Assembly: GCA_902775075.1 (NCBI GenBank)
Contig: CACYKX010000005.1
Coordinates: 1-41,416 of the forward strand
Origin: an uncultured Prevotellaceae bacterium
GTDB taxonomy: Bacteria > Bacteroidota > Bacteroidia > Bacteroidales > Bacteroidaceae
Reading direction: 5' to 3'
DNA length: 41,416 nt
Every line of letters starts with the position of its first letter. The stretch's first letter is position 1. A model generated the notes under the pieces. It worked only from the letters and a program-made list of their open reading frames with translations. It ran no database searches and was not told the DNA's origin. This document shows positions 26,212 through 35,318 of this stretch, piece by piece. The translations under genes were made by a program, and so were the position numbers.

Positions 26212-27756
26212 TTAGCGTAAAGCTTTATTCAACATGTAATACACTTCGTTGAATTTGAGTTCCTTTCGGAATTCTTCATAATCAGTGTCTTTGTTGATGA
26301 TGCATGCCTCGATATCTGCAATTTCTGCAAAGTCGCGCCAGTATTCATCGGTTAGTCCAAAGCTGAAGCAAGAGTGATGGGTACCACCTGCATTGATCCA
26401 GCAGCCTACACCTACTTCGAAGGTCGGTTCTGGAACCCAAAGGGCTGATGCTACAGGTAATTTAGGTAAAGGCTTAGACTTGATGAGGTTTACATCGTTC
26501 GCAATGAGTCGAAAACGGTTACCCATATCAACGATAGTTGCGGTTACGCCATGACCTTGTTTGCTTGTGAATACCAAGCGGGCGGTTTGACTCTTACGAT
26601 ATCCAATGCCAAGGAAGTGAACTTCAAGACGAGGTTTTTCCTCTGCGATGTCTGGATTGATTTCGAGCATATGGGCTTCAAGAATAGATGTGTTCTCGCC
26701 ATCAAAGTTTAGGGTGTAATCTTCAAGGAATGAAGTTCCACCATTTTCGATTCCCTGACTCATGAACCAAGTAGTACGATAGAGGGCGGCAGACTTCCAG
26801 TCTCCTTCAGCACCGAATCCGATACCTTCGTGCATTAATCGCTGTGAAGCTAAACCTGGGATTTGGTCAAAACCGTGTCCAGTCTCTTCAACATTTACAT
26901 CACCTAAGTCGTCAAAATTAGTTGTAAATCCTTTAGCTCCGTATGCTTTCAGAACGGCACGAAGTGTAAGCTCTGCCTTTGCAGAATTCCAAATTTTCTT
27001 ATACTCTTCTGTGTTCTTTTCTTCAAGTTTCGCATCATGAGCATATTCCTCAAAGTAAACCTTTACGAGATCATCGACATCAGAATCCTTGATTTTATCA
27101 AAGTATGAAAGAACTTCAGAGAAAGGACAGTAATCTACGTGATATCCGAGTACTTGTTCAAAAGCCACTTTGTCACCATCTGTTACTGCCACATTATTCA
27201 TTTGGTCACCGAAACGAAGAATCAGACAGTCCTGCGCATCTGCCCATCCTGCGCAGACACGTTCCCAAACAGCGATATGTTTCTGAGTCTTTTCATCTTT
27301 CCAATAGCCGATAACAGTCTTTCTATTCTTGCGTAGACGAGAGAGAATGTGGCCAAACTCGCGATCACCATGGGCACTTTGGTTAAGATTCATGAAGTCC
27401 ATGTCCATGGCGTCCCAAGGAATTTGCTGATTATATTGTGTATGAAGGTGGAGTAATGGTTTATGGAGAATCTGCATACCCTTTATCCACATCTTTGCAG
27501 GAGAGAATGTATGCATCCATGTGATGACACCGATACATTTCTTGTCGCTATTGGCACGTGACATAACATCTGCGACCTCATTAGAAGAGTTTGCTGTACC
27601 AGCATAAACCACCTTGATAGGTAATATTCCAGAATTATTTAGACCGTCAACCATTTCTTTAGAATGACCGTCAACTTGTTTCACAGCATCACCTCCATAA
27701 AGAAGTTGTGCTCCTGTTACGAACCAGACCTCAAAGTTATCAAAAGCTTTTACCAT
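26212..27756 (-). CDS. araA: L-arabinose isomerase
   Basis: It converts L-arabinose to L-ribulose, using a metal cofactor. At 514 residues it is near the usual 500. Motifs: VWFVTGAQLLYGGDAVKQV at the N-terminus, WMHTFSPAKMWI, the hinge segment LLHLHTQYNQQIPW, and GFGAEGDWKSAALYR with the catalytic glutamate, then GGTHHSCFSFGL near the end. It is the central gene of the operon, between araD and araB. The upstream gap has no hairpin. Confidence 0.96.
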   Translation of the reverse strand: MVKAFDNFEVWFVTGAQLLYGGDAVKQVDGHSKEMVDGLNNSGILPIKVVYAGTANSSNEVADVMSRANSDKKCIGVITWMHTFSPAKMWIKGMQILHKPLLHLHTQYNQQIPWDAMDMDFMNLNQSAHGDREFGHILSRLRKNRKTVIGYWKDEKTQKHIAVWERVCAGWADAQDCLILRFGDQMNNVAVTDGDKVAFEQVLGYHVDYCPFSEVLSYFDKIKDSDVDDLVKVYFEEYAHDAKLEEKNTEEYKKIWNSAKAELTLRAVLKAYGAKGFTTNFDDLGDVNVEETGHGFDQIPGLASQRLMHEGIGFGAEGDWKSAALYRTTWFMSQGIENGGTSFLEDYTLNFDGENTSILEAHMLEINPDIAEEKPRLEVHFLGIGYRKSQTARLVFTSKQGHGVTATIVDMGNRFRLIANDVNLIKSKPLPKLPVASALWVPEPTFEVGVGCWINAGGTHHSCFSFGLTDEYWRDFAEIADIEACIINKDTDYEEFRKELKFNEVYYMLNKALR

Positions 27757-27794
27757 TGTTATTATGTTTTTAGTTATATTTTATATATGGGGAA

Positions 27795-28493
27795 TTATTT
27801 CTTTTTTTGACCATAGTAGGCGTTAGGACCATGCTTGCGGCTGAAATGCTTTTCTACAAGTAATGGGTTCATGGTTGTTGCAGGATTCACGCTGAATGAA
27901 ACGAAAGCCATCTTTGCGACCTGTTCAGCTACGACAGCATGATATACTGCTTCGTCAGCATCCTTACCCCATGTGAATGGTCCATGGTTCTTGACGAGAA
28001 CGCCAGGAGTATGTACAGGGTTGATATCGTCTTTCTTGAATTTATCTACGATAACGATACCTGTGTTATACTCATATTCTGCCATTTGATCTTTTGTCAT
28101 ATCATCAGTGCAGGGAATAGAGTCGTGGAAATAATCGGCATGTGTCGTTCCTATGTTAGGGATATCCTTTCCTGCCTGTGCCCATGCTGTAGCATATGTA
28201 GAATGAGTGTGTACTACACCACCTACTTCTGGGAAATTACGATATATCACAAGATGGGTTGGTGTATCTGAAGAAGGATTCAAGTCGCCTTCAACAACCT
28301 TACCAGTATTCAAATCTACCACTACCATATCGGATGCTTTCATAGTGTCATAACTTACACCTGAAGGTTTGATTACTACTAAACCTTTTTCTCTGTCGAT
28401 ACCTGAAACATTTCCCCAGGTAAAGAGTACTAGGTTATGCTTTACTAAGTCAAGATTAGCCTTGAAGACCTTTTCTTTTAATTCTTCCAGCAT
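27795..28493 (-). CDS. araD: L-ribulose-5-phosphate 4-epimerase
   Basis: The class II aldolase-family epimerase makes D-xylulose-5-P. With ATG 28493 ([19 protein letters not shown]) it has 232 residues, the normal AraD size. The zinc-ligand motif is [14 protein letters not shown], the phosphate site is [10 protein letters not shown], and the C-terminal block is [19 protein letters not shown]. The frame continues up to 28580, but that extension is basic and unlike the family. The 117-base gap to araR holds only a small AAGCC/GGCTT hairpin (28552-28564) and no promoter box. Confidence 0.94.
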   Translation of the reverse strand: MLEELKEKVFKANLDLVKHNLVLFTWGNVSGIDREKGLVVIKPSGVSYDTMKASDMVVVDLNTGKVVEGDLNPSSDTPTHLVIYRNFPEVGGVVHTHSTYATAWAQAGKDIPNIGTTHADYFHDSIPCTDDMTKDQMAEYEYNTGIVIVDKFKKDDINPVHTPGVLVKNHGPFTWGKDADEAVYHAVVAEQVAKMAFVSFSVNPATTMNPLLVEKHFSRKHGPNAYYGQKKK

Positions 28494-28610
28494 ATTTTTG
28501 TTTATTTTAGATTGATATATTTTGGTTTTATACGATGTTGACATGAGTCTTAAGCCTATGGCTTTCAATTTTCTACGCAACTAATTCTGCTTGTTGGCTA
28601 TTTCGCCTTA

Positions 28611-29288
28611 TTAAAGTTTAAAGCTAGGATCTTCTGCGTATATCCGTTTGTTGAAACGATAAAGAGCAGCTCCTCGTTTCGAAGTAACCTTATCTATAAG
28701 TTCTGTTTTTTCGATAAAGTCGATTTGCTTAATTCTTTTACGGAAATTTCTTTTGTCGATTTCCTCACCCAATACAGCTTCATATACATGTTGAAGTTGA
28801 GTAAGAGTGAAGAGCTCGGGAAGTAGATTAAAGCTAAGTGGTTCAGTATTGATGCGGCGACGAAGAAGATGAATAGCCTTGTTCACCATATCATTATGGT
28901 CGGAATATAGTTGCGGCATATCTTCTAGGTTTACCCATTCCAATCCGTGCTGTTCGCGTAGTTTGTCGTCGTAGTCTTTTACATTGATCAAAGCACAGTA
29001 TGCGATAGAGATAACTCGTTCTCCGGGATCTCGGTCTATAGCACCGAATGCTCCAACTTGTTTCATATAGAGTTTCTTTAGTCCTGTAAGTTTAAAGAGT
29101 ACGCGATTAGCAGCATCTGTCAAACTTTCTTCAGCTTCTACAAATCCTCCGTAGAGTGACCACTCTCCGCGTCCAGGATCCATACTTCTTTTACCGATCA
29201 GTAGTTTAAGTTTTCCTCCTTCAAAACCAAAGATGATGCAGTCTACTGATACTAAGAGTTTGGAATGTTCTCCATAAAAAGTTGCCAT
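28611..29288 (-). CDS. araR: AraR-type transcription regulator: Nudix-fold sensor plus winged helix
   Basis: The 225-residue protein has a Nudix-like domain (about 8-140) and a C-terminal winged-helix domain (about 150-225, KRNFRKRIKQIDFIEKTELI then RGAALYRFN). The Nudix box lies at residues 48-70, but the catalytic glutamates are replaced (REUxEE reads RVLFKL), so hydrolysis is unlikely. This matches the NrtR-related arabinose regulator described in Bacteroides thetaiotaomicron, which binds L-arabinose. Encoded within the arabinose operon, so it should be autoregulated. It is preceded by a 10-bp hairpin (29316-29347). Confidence 0.9.
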   Translation of the reverse strand: MATFYGEHSKLLVSVDCIIFGFEGGKLKLLIGKRSMDPGRGEWSLYGGFVEAEESLTDAANRVLFKLTGLKKLYMKQVGAFGAIDRDPGERVISIAYCALINVKDYDDKLREQHGLEWVNLEDMPQLYSDHNDMVNKAIHLLRRRINTEPLSFNLLPELFTLTQLQHVYEAVLGEEIDKRNFRKRIKQIDFIEKTELIDKVTSKRGAALYRFNKRIYAEDPSFKL

Positions 29289-29315
29289 GTTATAATGCTT
29301 TTTGTTTTGTAATAT

Positions 29316-29347
29316 ACAGGGGCATAAACTATTGCTAATGCCCCTGT
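29316..29347 (-). promoter_or_regulatory. Intercistronic hairpin between the symporter gene and araR
   Basis: A 10-bp perfect stem ACAGGGGCAT/ATGCCCCTGT has a 12-base loop. No T run follows on the minus strand. It could lower read-through or protect the upstream symporter mRNA, keeping regulator levels low. Confidence 0.7.
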
Positions 29348-29360
29348 TGAAAGTATATGT

Positions 29361-31325
29361 TTACCAGAGTAATATGTATAGCAGAAGTACGATGGTGCAA
29401 ATACCGATTGAACCATAAGTATATCCGCGTGTTGTTGAGAATAATTTCAAATTGATAGGCAGAGCCTTAGTATCTTTGACATGGTCTTTGGCATTGCTAT
29501 ATAGCCAGATTGCACATTGACCTACCAAGACTCCAAAGAAGAAGAATGCTTGGAATCCTATGTCATTAAGATAAGCAAAGATACTTGAATCTGGGTTTGC
29601 ATCCGGAGTCATTGCACCTCCAATTGTAACGATAGCAGCTGCGATAATCATGATAGCTCCTGCGCCACCAAGGATTTTAGCCCAACGAAGCATTCTTTCT
29701 TTATCTTCTGTAGATACTTCTTCTGCAGATACGCTGTTCTTATCGAAGATAGAAACAATGACAAAGAATGTGATTAGGATAATAAAGATGTAACCTGCTC
29801 GGAATTGGAATGCAACATCAGGCATTACAACCTTAAAGAGTACTCCCATAGGGATAGTGAGAATTGCTGTCCATACTGCTGCAAGAGAAGATGCGCGCTT
29901 CCAAAGTAGACCGAGTCCGAATACTGTGATGATACCTGGATAAATGAAACCTGAGTATTCTTGAATATACTGGAATGCTTGGTCGAGGCCACCAAGTAAT
30001 GGCTTAACAGCAATGAGGGCTATAATCAAAGCTGAGATACTAACAAGGCGACCGCAGTTTACCAAGTTCTTGTCTGATGCTGTCTTGTTGATATACTTCT
30101 TATAGATATCCATGGTGAATAGGGTAGAAGTACTGTTGAACATAGATGCAAGAGAAGAGATGATTGCAGCTGCAAGTGCTGCGAAAGAAAGTCCTTTGAT
30201 ACCTGTTGGGGTAAAGTTGCGAATCAACCAAGGATATGCATCGTCAGAAACATTTACATGGCCGTGTAAGTCCATAGAAGTGAAAGCTTCTGGGGCACCT
30301 TTTAAGATATAGTAAGCACAGATACCTGGGATGACAACGATGAATGGGATTAAGATCTTCAGGAAACCTGCGAAGATTAAACCTTTCTTTGCCTCATCAA
30401 TACTTTTTGCTGCCAAACCTTTCTGAATGATATACTGGTTGAAACCCCAATAGCCTAAGTTGGTCAACCATACACCACCTACGACTGCAGCTATACCAGG
30501 AACATTAGCGAAAGCTGATGCATTATGACTCTCCTGAATAATAAGGTGGAAGTGTGTGTCTGTAAGGTTTGCTCCAGTAGTAAGATCTGTAAACATTTTG
30601 TTGAATGCACCAATAGCATCTGTACCCAGAGAGACACCCATCTCTTTAAGGGCAACATATGCTGTGATTAAACCACCACCTACAAGGAATGTTACCTGCA
30701 TAACATCCGTCCATGCTACAGAAGCCAAACCACCATAGATAGAATAGATTCCGGCAATGACAAAGAGGAATAGGATGATAAGCATTCTTACAGAGACTGT
30801 GAAGCCGCAAATGTCAACAGCTAAACCTTGTAGACCAAGAATCTGCTCAATAGCGAGGGCACCTAACCATGCTACTGATGTCAGGTTGACAAAGACATAG
30901 AGGAAAAGCCATAGTATAGAGAATGCTAATCCTACACCGTCATTGTATCTTTCACGAAGAAATTGTGGAATGGTGAAGATCTTGCGATCCAGCATGACAG
31001 GTAACAAGAACTTACCGATGACGATCAATGTCACAGCAGCCATAACTTCATAAGCTGCGATGGCGATACCGTCGGCGAAACCTGTACCAGACATTCCGAT
31101 AAACTGCTCGGCAGAAATGTTTGCTGCAATAAGTGATGCACCTACAGCCCACCAAGTAAGAGTGTTACCTGCCAAGAAGTAGTCATTGGCAGTCTTTTCT
31201 TTTCCATCTTTGTTTCGACTTAGGAATAGTCCTAAACCTACTAGTAGAATAAGATAGAAAACGAGAATAAGCATATCAATGGGTTTAAAGCCACTGTTGC
31301 TTATTGCTTGCATAATACTGTTCAT
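29361..31325 (-). CDS. Sodium/solute symporter (SSS family), probable L-arabinose transporter
   Basis: The 654-residue inner-membrane protein has about 14 hydrophobic helices and the SSS family features: SLIAANISAEQFIGMSGTGF, GGLASVAWTDVMQ and the GYWGFNQYIIQKGLAAKS segment typical of the SGLT-like group. Its place upstream of araR-araDAB makes arabinose the likely substrate. This is inferred from context; other pentoses or glucose are possible by family. It starts 48 bases after the secreted epimerase. Confidence 0.9.
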   Translation of the reverse strand: MNSIMQAISNSGFKPIDMLILVFYLILLVGLGLFLSRNKDGKEKTANDYFLAGNTLTWWAVGASLIAANISAEQFIGMSGTGFADGIAIAAYEVMAAVTLIVIGKFLLPVMLDRKIFTIPQFLRERYNDGVGLAFSILWLFLYVFVNLTSVAWLGALAIEQILGLQGLAVDICGFTVSVRMLIILFLFVIAGIYSIYGGLASVAWTDVMQVTFLVGGGLITAYVALKEMGVSLGTDAIGAFNKMFTDLTTGANLTDTHFHLIIQESHNASAFANVPGIAAVVGGVWLTNLGYWGFNQYIIQKGLAAKSIDEAKKGLIFAGFLKILIPFIVVIPGICAYYILKGAPEAFTSMDLHGHVNVSDDAYPWLIRNFTPTGIKGLSFAALAAAIISSLASMFNSTSTLFTMDIYKKYINKTASDKNLVNCGRLVSISALIIALIAVKPLLGGLDQAFQYIQEYSGFIYPGIITVFGLGLLWKRASSLAAVWTAILTIPMGVLFKVVMPDVAFQFRAGYIFIILITFFVIVSIFDKNSVSAEEVSTEDKERMLRWAKILGGAGAIMIIAAAIVTIGGAMTPDANPDSSIFAYLNDIGFQAFFFFGVLVGQCAIWLYSNAKDHVKDTKALPINLKLFSTTRGYTYGSIGICTIVLLLYILLW

Positions 31326-31373
31326 TTGTTATTTAGGTTTTAAGTTATAATTATATCAATATAGTGGATAGCT

Positions 31374-32561
31374 TTATTTTACTACGCTAAATTTGTATGC
31401 TAAATGAGAATAATATTTTTCTCCAGGTTTAAGATATGGGTTAGAAACTTCCCAGCCTTTTGTCTTTGCTGTATATTTAGTAGGGGAATCTGGATATTTC
31501 TGACTTTCAAAGCATACACTTACATGCTTTGGATATTTTATTCCATGTTTACATGGAATGCCAGTACCTTGGAAATTACCGGTGTAGACTTGCATACCAG
31601 GTTCGTTTGTGAAAACTTCGAGCTTAATACCTGTTTTAGGTGAGTAGAGACTACATGCTACAATAGTATCGGCGAATTTTCCCAATTTATAAGTGTTCAA
31701 ACACCAGTTGTGATCGTAACCTGTTGCGTTCTTTATTTGGTCATAGCTAGGATCATATTTCTTAGCAATTTCGGTAGGAGTACGGAAGTCCATAGGAGTT
31801 CCTTCTACGCTTTTGATTTCTCCAGTAGGAATATAGAAACGATCACTTGGGGTAAATTTGTCAGCGAAGATATACATAACTTGGTCGTAACCTTCTTTTG
31901 AAGGATCACCATTCAGATTGAAGTATGAATGATTGGTCATGTTTATAACAGTCTCCTTATCTGTTGTTGCTTGGAATACAATGTCAAGAGTATTGTTGCT
32001 CTTTACAGTATATGTGGCGGTTGCCTTTACTGTGCCAGGGAATCCATTCTCTCCATCTTTAGCGGTGATAGCAAAAACGACACTTGTGTCATTCTTTGCT
32101 TGAACATCATATACTTGGTTTAGCCATCCTGTGGTACCTCCGCCATGTAGACAGTTCATAGCATCGTTTTTCTTTAGTTTGTATTCTTTGCCAGCTACTG
32201 TGATCTTAGCATCTTTGATACGGTTTGCATATCGACCTACAGAAGAACCGTAGTCAGATGGTGTTCTAAGAGTATCTGCATATTGATGGATATTGTCGTA
32301 ACCCAAGACAACATCTGTAGGTTTGTTGTTCTTATCTGGTACAGAGAGAGAAACCACACGACCACCATAGTTCGTGAGGCATACTTCCATTCCGTTAGCG
32401 TTCTTCAAGGTGATTAATTCGGTCTTCTTACCATTTATGGTAGAATCGAAATTTGCAGGATTCAATCCTGATACGGTAATCTGTGATTGTTGAGAACCAC
32501 ATGCTGAGAGTAGAACGGTTGCCATTCCAGCTCCTAAAATTGAACTTTTAAAGTGCTTCAT
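31374..32561 (-). CDS. Secreted lipoprotein aldose 1-epimerase
   Basis: The 395-residue enzyme has a lipoprotein signal (MKHFKSSILGAGMATVLLSAC, lipobox LSAC, lipidated Cys21). The mutarotase core includes NYGGRVVSL, GSSVGRYANRI, NCLHGGGTTG, the catalytic-histidine motif TNHSYFNL, DHNW, and EVFTNEPGMQVYTGN with the catalytic glutamate. It interconverts sugar anomers in the periplasm before import. It is first in the arabinose operon and is a distinct paralogue of the cytoplasmic enzyme at 35319-36407. Confidence 0.93.
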   Translation of the reverse strand: MKHFKSSILGAGMATVLLSACGSQQSQITVSGLNPANFDSTINGKKTELITLKNANGMEVCLTNYGGRVVSLSVPDKNNKPTDVVLGYDNIHQYADTLRTPSDYGSSVGRYANRIKDAKITVAGKEYKLKKNDAMNCLHGGGTTGWLNQVYDVQAKNDTSVVFAITAKDGENGFPGTVKATATYTVKSNNTLDIVFQATTDKETVINMTNHSYFNLNGDPSKEGYDQVMYIFADKFTPSDRFYIPTGEIKSVEGTPMDFRTPTEIAKKYDPSYDQIKNATGYDHNWCLNTYKLGKFADTIVACSLYSPKTGIKLEVFTNEPGMQVYTGNFQGTGIPCKHGIKYPKHVSVCFESQKYPDSPTKYTAKTKGWEVSNPYLKPGEKYYSHLAYKFSVVK

Positions 32562-32594
32562 ACTTAAATGATTATTAAGTTATAATTGATTTTG

Positions 32595-32679
32595 GGTGTA
32601 AAATTACCATTTTTTATTTAAACTTGTATCATTCTGTATGATGTTTTTTAAAGCGAAGGTGTAAAATTAACACTTTTAA
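32595..32679 (-). promoter_or_regulatory. Paired repeats upstream of the arabinose operon (candidate AraR operators)
   Basis: GGTGTAAAATTA occurs at 32595 and again at 32658, each followed by a CA(T/C)TTTT-like tail. The 63-base spacing equals six helical turns. The second copy forms a near-palindrome GTGTAAAATTAACAC. Between them is the inverted repeat ATCAT-5-ATGAT (32628-32642). No exact TAnnTTTG box is visible here, so the promoter position is uncertain. Confidence 0.55.
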
Positions 32680-32684
32680 GCAAT

Positions 32685-32725
32685 CAAAAAGCCTGCAATC
32701 AGATATGTAATCCAATTGCAGGCTT
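32685..32725 (-). terminator. Terminator of the galactose operon
   Basis: In the minus direction AAGCCTGCAAT pairs with ATTGCAGGCTT (11 bp, 15-base loop) and is followed by TTTTTG. It lies just after galK and insulates the arabinose promoter region. Confidence 0.9.
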
Positions 32726-32749
32726 AATATTATTTGTCGTAATCTGTTT

Positions 32750-33910
32750 TTAGCAAACTTTATGAGAACCCTCACTGATCACTACTGGATAGATCTCTGG
32801 TTCATGACCATATTTGGCATTGAATTTCTCTTTTACGTTGGCAATGAACTTCTCGTAGATATCATCTTTTACGAGATTTATAGTACATCCACCAAAGCCG
32901 CCGCCCATAATTCTACTACCTGTTACGCCATTTTCTTTAGCGATATCGTTAAGGAAGTCGAGCTCTTCGCAGCTTACCTCATACTCTTTACTAAGTCCGT
33001 GATGTGTTTCATACATCTTCTGGCCTACTGTTTCGTAGTCACCTTTTTCCAATGCATCGCAAACAGCAAGTACTCGGTCTTTTTCTCCAAGTACGAAATG
33101 AGCACGTGTGTAATCTTCTTCACCAACTTCCTGACGTACTTCTTCAAGTTGCTCCCATGTGCAATCACGTAGAGTCTCGAATTTTGCTTCCGGATGTTTG
33201 GCAGCAATATGTTTTACGACATTCTCGCAAGAGTTGCGACGATCATTGTATGGAGAACCCTTTAATTCATGTTTTACTTTAGAGTTAACGAGAACTAGTT
33301 TGTAGCCTTTAGGGTCGAATGGGAAGTACTCAAACTCGCGACTGCGACAATCGAGGCGCATCAACTTACCTTCTTTACCGAATACAGATGCAAATTGGTC
33401 CATGATACCACAGTTTACGCCTATATATTTATGTTCTGTCGCTTGACCGGCAAGGGTTAGATCCCATTTAGAAACTTTGTTGTCTCCGAAAAGATCGTTC
33501 AAAGCGAATGCAAAGCAACTTTCCAATGCTGCAGAAGAACTCATTCCTGCACCCAATGGAACGTCACCATAGAATGCAGCATTAAATCCTTTTACAGGAA
33601 CTCCAAGACCTTTCATTTCTTGGATGATACCATAGATGTATCGTGCCCATGTAGCTTTTGGACCTTCAGGGTCATCTATGTTGAATTCAACTTTGTCTTT
33701 GAGGTCAATAGAATAAAGTATTACAGTGTCAAGACCATTAGGACGAATTTCAGCCATGATACCTTTGTCTACAGCACCAGGGAATACAAATCCGCCATTA
33801 TAGTCTGTGTGTTCGCCAATAAGATTGATGCGACCTGGAGACATATAAATATTACCAGTTTTGCCATCAAAGTGTTTAATAAAGCGACTTCTTACTTTTT
33901 CGATATCCAT
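32750..33910 (-). CDS. galK: Galactokinase
   Basis: The 386-residue GHMP-family kinase phosphorylates galactose at C1. The galactokinase signature GRINLIGEHTDYNGGFV is at the N-terminus, the ATP motif is PLGAGMSSSAALE, and the C-terminal motif is GSRIMGGGFGGCTINL. It is third in the galM-permease-galK operon, followed by a terminator. galT and galE are not in the window and must lie elsewhere. A 9-bp hairpin sits at its upstream junction. Confidence 0.97.
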   Translation of the reverse strand: MDIEKVRSRFIKHFDGKTGNIYMSPGRINLIGEHTDYNGGFVFPGAVDKGIMAEIRPNGLDTVILYSIDLKDKVEFNIDDPEGPKATWARYIYGIIQEMKGLGVPVKGFNAAFYGDVPLGAGMSSSAALESCFAFALNDLFGDNKVSKWDLTLAGQATEHKYIGVNCGIMDQFASVFGKEGKLMRLDCRSREFEYFPFDPKGYKLVLVNSKVKHELKGSPYNDRRNSCENVVKHIAAKHPEAKFETLRDCTWEQLEEVRQEVGEEDYTRAHFVLGEKDRVLAVCDALEKGDYETVGQKMYETHHGLSKEYEVSCEELDFLNDIAKENGVTGSRIMGGGFGGCTINLVKDDIYEKFIANVKEKFNAKYGHEPEIYPVVISEGSHKVC

Positions 33911-33952
33911 AATTATTGAGGTTTTATTAGGTTATATAGTAATAAATAGAAA

Positions 33953-33975
33953 ACCAGTAGAATTAATCTACTGGT
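33953..33975 (-). promoter_or_regulatory. Hairpin at the permease/galK junction
   Basis: A 9-bp perfect stem ACCAGTAGA/TCTACTGGT (33953-33961 with 33967-33975) has a five-base loop and overlaps the permease stop codon. Confidence 0.6.
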
Positions 33976-35279
33976 ATATCTTTGTTTACATTCTTTGATC
34001 CTACCAATGCGTAGAAGCAGAGGTATGCAAGTGCGATGAATGGTACGATGTATGAGAACATGTAACCAATGTTATCTGCGATATAGTTCTGAACCAATGG
34101 TAAGATACCACCACCGACAACCATCATCATGAAGATTCCGGAAGCCTGTGCTACATATTTACCGAGGCCTTCTGTTGCGAGGTTGAAAATACTAGACCAC
34201 ATAACAGAGGTACAAAGACCGCAAAGAACCAAGAATAATGCAGCGATAGGAACGGTTACTGTCTGGAAAGAAGAACCTGTGAATACAGGCATTGAAACAT
34301 GTGAAGATTTGCCTAAGAACATTGCTAGAAGAATGAATAACATTCCTGTAATTGTTGTGACAGTCATCATGACCTTACTAGAAACTTTATCAGCGATAAA
34401 TCCAGCAATGAATCTACCTACCAACATTAGTAACCAGTATGTTCCTGCTACAAAACCTCCGATTGCAGCTGCGTTCATTAATCCTTCTCCACCACCATTA
34501 GCTGTAGTATCGCTAATGTAGAAATTCAAAGTTCCAGGTATACCTACCTCAACGCCAACGTATACAAAGATACCGATAACACCAAGTACACAGTGATGGA
34601 AAGACCATGGACTATGTTCAAACACAGTCTCAGAAGTAGTCTTGCCCATCTCTGGGTCAGCGATAGGAATAAAGAGAAGGATAAAGAAAGCACAAGCGAA
34701 GACACACATTGCGATGTAAAGTACTAAGTTGACATCGATCATCTTTGTCTGTGCTGTTACTGTACCAATCAAAGAACCTACAAGCATAGGGGTAAGTGTA
34801 CCAGAAAGTGAGTTTAGTGTACCGCCAATCATATTCAACTGATTACCACGGTTACCACCACCACCAAGCAAGTTAAGCATTGGGTTTACTACGGTGTTGA
34901 GCATACAAACAGCAAAACCAGATACAAAGGCTCCCAAGAGATATACAGAGAAACCGCTTACACCTGGATTAAATTTACCGCTTAAGAACTGTACGAACAC
35001 ACCTACGAAACCTGTTGCTATACCAACAAGAGCAGTCTTCTTATAACCGATCTTTGTCAGCATTTTTCCTGCAGGTATACCCATAAACAGGTATGCTAAA
35101 AAGTTCATTGCATTACCGAGCATACCAATCATGTTTGCACTACCGCTATCTGCAAATACATTCTTCCAGATAACACCAATAGGTGCTGCTAGATTGGTTA
35201 CGAACGAAATCATTGCATAGATAAACATCATCGTGATGATCGCGATGATGTTACCTTGTTGTTTATTAGAATTTTCCAT
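33963..35279 (-). CDS. MFS sugar permease, probable galactose/glucose transporter
   Basis: The 438-residue protein has about 12 hydrophobic helices in two halves with a charged central region (ADPEMGKTTSETVFEHS), as in the sugar:proton symporter groups of the major facilitator family (FHS/GluP-like). MGIPAGKMLTKIGYKKT between helices 2 and 3 is the family loop. It sits between galM and galK, so galactose (possibly also glucose) is the likely substrate. It starts 39 bases after galM, with galK 52 bases after it. Confidence 0.88.
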   Translation of the reverse strand: MENSNKQQGNIIAIITMMFIYAMISFVTNLAAPIGVIWKNVFADSGSANMIGMLGNAMNFLAYLFMGIPAGKMLTKIGYKKTALVGIATGFVGVFVQFLSGKFNPGVSGFSVYLLGAFVSGFAVCMLNTVVNPMLNLLGGGGNRGNQLNMIGGTLNSLSGTLTPMLVGSLIGTVTAQTKMIDVNLVLYIAMCVFACAFFILLFIPIADPEMGKTTSETVFEHSPWSFHHCVLGVIGIFVYVGVEVGIPGTLNFYISDTTANGGGEGLMNAAAIGGFVAGTYWLLMLVGRFIAGFIADKVSSKVMMTVTTITGMLFILLAMFLGKSSHVSMPVFTGSSFQTVTVPIAALFLVLCGLCTSVMWSSIFNLATEGLGKYVAQASGIFMMMVVGGGILPLVQNYIADNIGYMFSYIVPFIALAYLCFYALVGSKNVNKDIPVD

Positions 35280-35318
35280 TTTAGAATAGTTCTATTATTT
35301 TCGAGGTTAGTTTTTTGT

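Noticed and set aside
28494..28580. N-terminal extension of AraD
   Set aside because: The added 29 residues are basic and unlike the family; ATG 28493 gives the standard length.
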